DNA from: Heterodera schachtii
Lineage: Eukaryota; Nematoda; Chromadorea; Rhabditida; Heteroderidae
Direction of reading: 5' to 3'
Length of the DNA stretch: 64,000 bases
Assembly (NCBI GenBank): GCA_023374025.1
Contig: SIJG01000054.1
Location: 154,895-218,894, forward strand
Below, one piece after another: positions 62,329 to 64,000 of this stretch (positions are counted from its first letter, which is position 1; every line of letters starts with the position of its first letter). The notes beneath the pieces are model-generated. The model was not told the DNA's origin. It was given only the letters and a program-made list of their open reading frames with translations, and searched no databases. Made by a program: the position numbers and the translations under genes.

Positions 62329-63540
62329 TTGGTAGTACATGTCAATTACTTAGTAATATGGTAATTCACATCTCATGAAATGATAAAATAATAAAATAAA
62401 TTTTTCTCAGTACGTTGCCTCTTAGTTTCAAATTCATCTAATTTAATTTTCAATTTTGAATTTAATTTTTACTTTACAATGAATTGGTGATTTATTTTAC
62501 AATTTCTGTAATAATATATAAGACAAAAATAGTCCTTCATAATATTCTCTTCTCGGTACCTTCATATATCATACATGATGGAAAAAAGAAATTTAAAACC
62601 TTATTATTTTTTCAATCATTGATCGCCGTCGGCTGTGCAAATTACCGGAGAAAAGGGCAATTGTATAAAATTATAGTGACAAAAAATAAGTGAAAATATA
62701 TTGGCCGTTATATTCAGAATATATTTTAATATAAAATTAGTTTCGTTTTTTAACAAAATAAATATTAATAATATTATTATTAATATTATGATATTTAAAT
62801 GCATGTATTTAATACTTATTAATTTTGTTGCTTCATATTTTTATTAATATAAAAAGCTATTAATTGGAGCAGTTAAAAAAATTATCTCTTCAATTTTATT
62901 ATTTCAATATTTATAATGATTTAATTAATAAAAAAATTTACGAAATTTGAAATGGAAAATAAATTAAAAAAAAGGAAAAAGTTCATTAGTAAAGGAAAAT
63001 GCCTTTTTTAAAATTAATTCAAAAAATCGTTGTCCGTTTGCTAATTAACTAAATAAAAAATGGAAGCAAAAATATAATTAATAAAAAATAAACCCCTACA
63101 GATATAAAAATTATCATACACATGAATGCTTATCTTACTGTACAAATGCGCTGAAATTTTAAGAATTTGCCTAAAAACGTATCCCTAATAATTAAAAATA
63201 AATATAATTCCGATTATATGAAATCAAATTAAAAAAAATTAACATAAATAAAAATGCTTAAAACTATTAAACAAAGAATTTTTACCACATCGATACCTTA
63301 ACAACCTTCATAATCTCTTTCTAATAATAATAATACGAATAAATTGTTAGATGCTTTTTAACAGCGTGGATTTGAAGTGCTTAAAAAATAAATAGAAGCA
63401 ATGAGAATAAAACAAAAATAAGTTGCCCTCTAAAAAATTTATAAAGATAATTATGTTAAAATCAAGATTTAAATAAGAAATAACTTTATTTAAAATTAGA
63501 AATGTGTTTTTATGTTATTTTGATCAAGCTAAAATGAAAA
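62329..63540. other. gene-free AT-rich DNA
   Basis: Mixed, then A-rich from about 62.84 kb. Frames at 62484-62693 (plus) and 62616-62804 (minus) are short and without signature. An ATCTCATG word is at 62370-62377. A GC-richer patch at about 62618-62660 is unassigned. Confidence 0.55.
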
Positions 63541-64000
63541 AAACCGCATGTCTCTACAACTTCTGTACGATTAACTTTGATCAGCATAAAAAGTTATAAT
63601 AGTATGAATTTTTCAGATTTTTTCATGCCCTCTAAAATAAGTTACATGTCTTCAAACTTTTGAGTTTATAATTTTGTTATTTGGGACAATTTTCGCAAAA
63701 AAATTATTTTCTTTTACACTTTCCAATTTTTTGTGGGGTTCTTAATATTTATGGGGGAGGTATGCTTGGTAAAAATTTCATCTCGATTCGTCCACGAGAA
63801 ATAGCTGAAGTGGTAAAAAAAAATTTTGAGTTTATAATTTTGTTACAGAGCATATATTCTATAGCCCAAAGATTTCTCTATTATTCAGTTAAATTACAAA
63901 AAATTCTATTGAGTTTCAATAAAGTAAGGGTCAAAATTGTTGAGTCATAATTTTTCTTACTTTTTTGGTCACAACTTTTTGTAAATTTTTACTAATTTTT
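63541..64000. repeat. probable dispersed repeat fragment
   Basis: More complex sequence than its surroundings, with an 18-19 bp direct repeat (TGAGTTTATAATTTTGTTA) at about 63661 and 63827. The 89-residue frame at 63681-63950 has no recognisable domain. The style (TCATGCCCTCTAAAATAAG, TTTCATCTCGATTCGTCC) is that of old non-autonomous repeats. It runs to the window edge. Confidence 0.35.

Noticed and set aside
62290..62330. A-box-like TGGCCAAGTGG as a possible tRNA-Leu or tRNA-Ser gene
   Set aside because: No B box, anticodon stem or acceptor stem follows at normal spacing, and the word is fully explained by the palindrome.
63681..63950. 89-residue open frame near the window end
   Set aside because: No start context, domain or homologous motif that I recognise. 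It overlaps repeat-like sequence, so it is not supported as a gene.

Overview
This is about 64 kb of very AT-rich DNA (roughly 80% A+T by eye) with almost no protein coding capacity. The only convincing protein gene is a spliced, partial Harbinger/HARBI1-like transposase on the minus strand near 59.2-60.1 kb. Its two introns are 50 and 54 bp, so the host is a eukaryote, most likely a metazoan with very small introns. Gene-poor, AT-extreme DNA, tiny introns, short-unit satellite and many MITEs would suit an AT-rich nematode such as a root-knot type, but other small-intron animals are possible. There are no bacterial operons, rRNA genes, CRISPR arrays or convincing tRNA genes.

Layout. 1-17.3 kb is gene-free DNA that switches between A-rich and T-rich strand composition, with one dispersed repeat holding an inverted repeat (4.7-5.2 kb). 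At 17.3-18.3 kb is a fold-back element whose two arms each carry about ten copies of a GC-rich TTTGCGCCGC-type word. After more A-rich DNA, 22.24-22.74 kb is a GC-richer relic with two strong hairpins, directly upstream of a 6.9 kb satellite (22886-29767). The satellite has a 16 bp unit, TGACGAAATCACTYAC, often alternating T and C forms.

From 29.8 to 39.3 kb the sequence is A-rich. It contains a 0.92 kb inverted repeat with arms of about 300 bp (31998-32917) and a 649 bp non-autonomous hAT element with a perfect 8 bp target-site duplication (33922-34570). Then comes a direct tandem duplication of 6.9 kb (39266-46153 and 46153-52937). The copies are nearly identical except for a 208 bp island of 21 substitutions and a 103 bp deletion. 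Each copy carries a 591 bp inverted-repeat element with a 170 bp G-run-rich MITE nested in it.

From 52.9 to 58.8 kb there is again T-rich then A-rich DNA with a pogo/Tc-like end fragment at 57.2 kb. A GATCC-rich patch (58.87-59.06 kb) precedes the transposase. The last 4 kb holds a decayed second hAT copy (61.4-62.0 kb), a perfect spacerless 56 bp palindrome (62273-62328) and another dispersed repeat fragment.

Overall this looks like a repeat-dominated gene desert (satellite, MITEs, a large recent duplication, relic transposons) and not a functional gene cluster. The open questions are the role of the 16 bp satellite, the divergence island inside the duplication, the intact catalytic core of the transposase, and a recurring ATCTCATG word beside short GC-richer cores in strand-skewed DNA.
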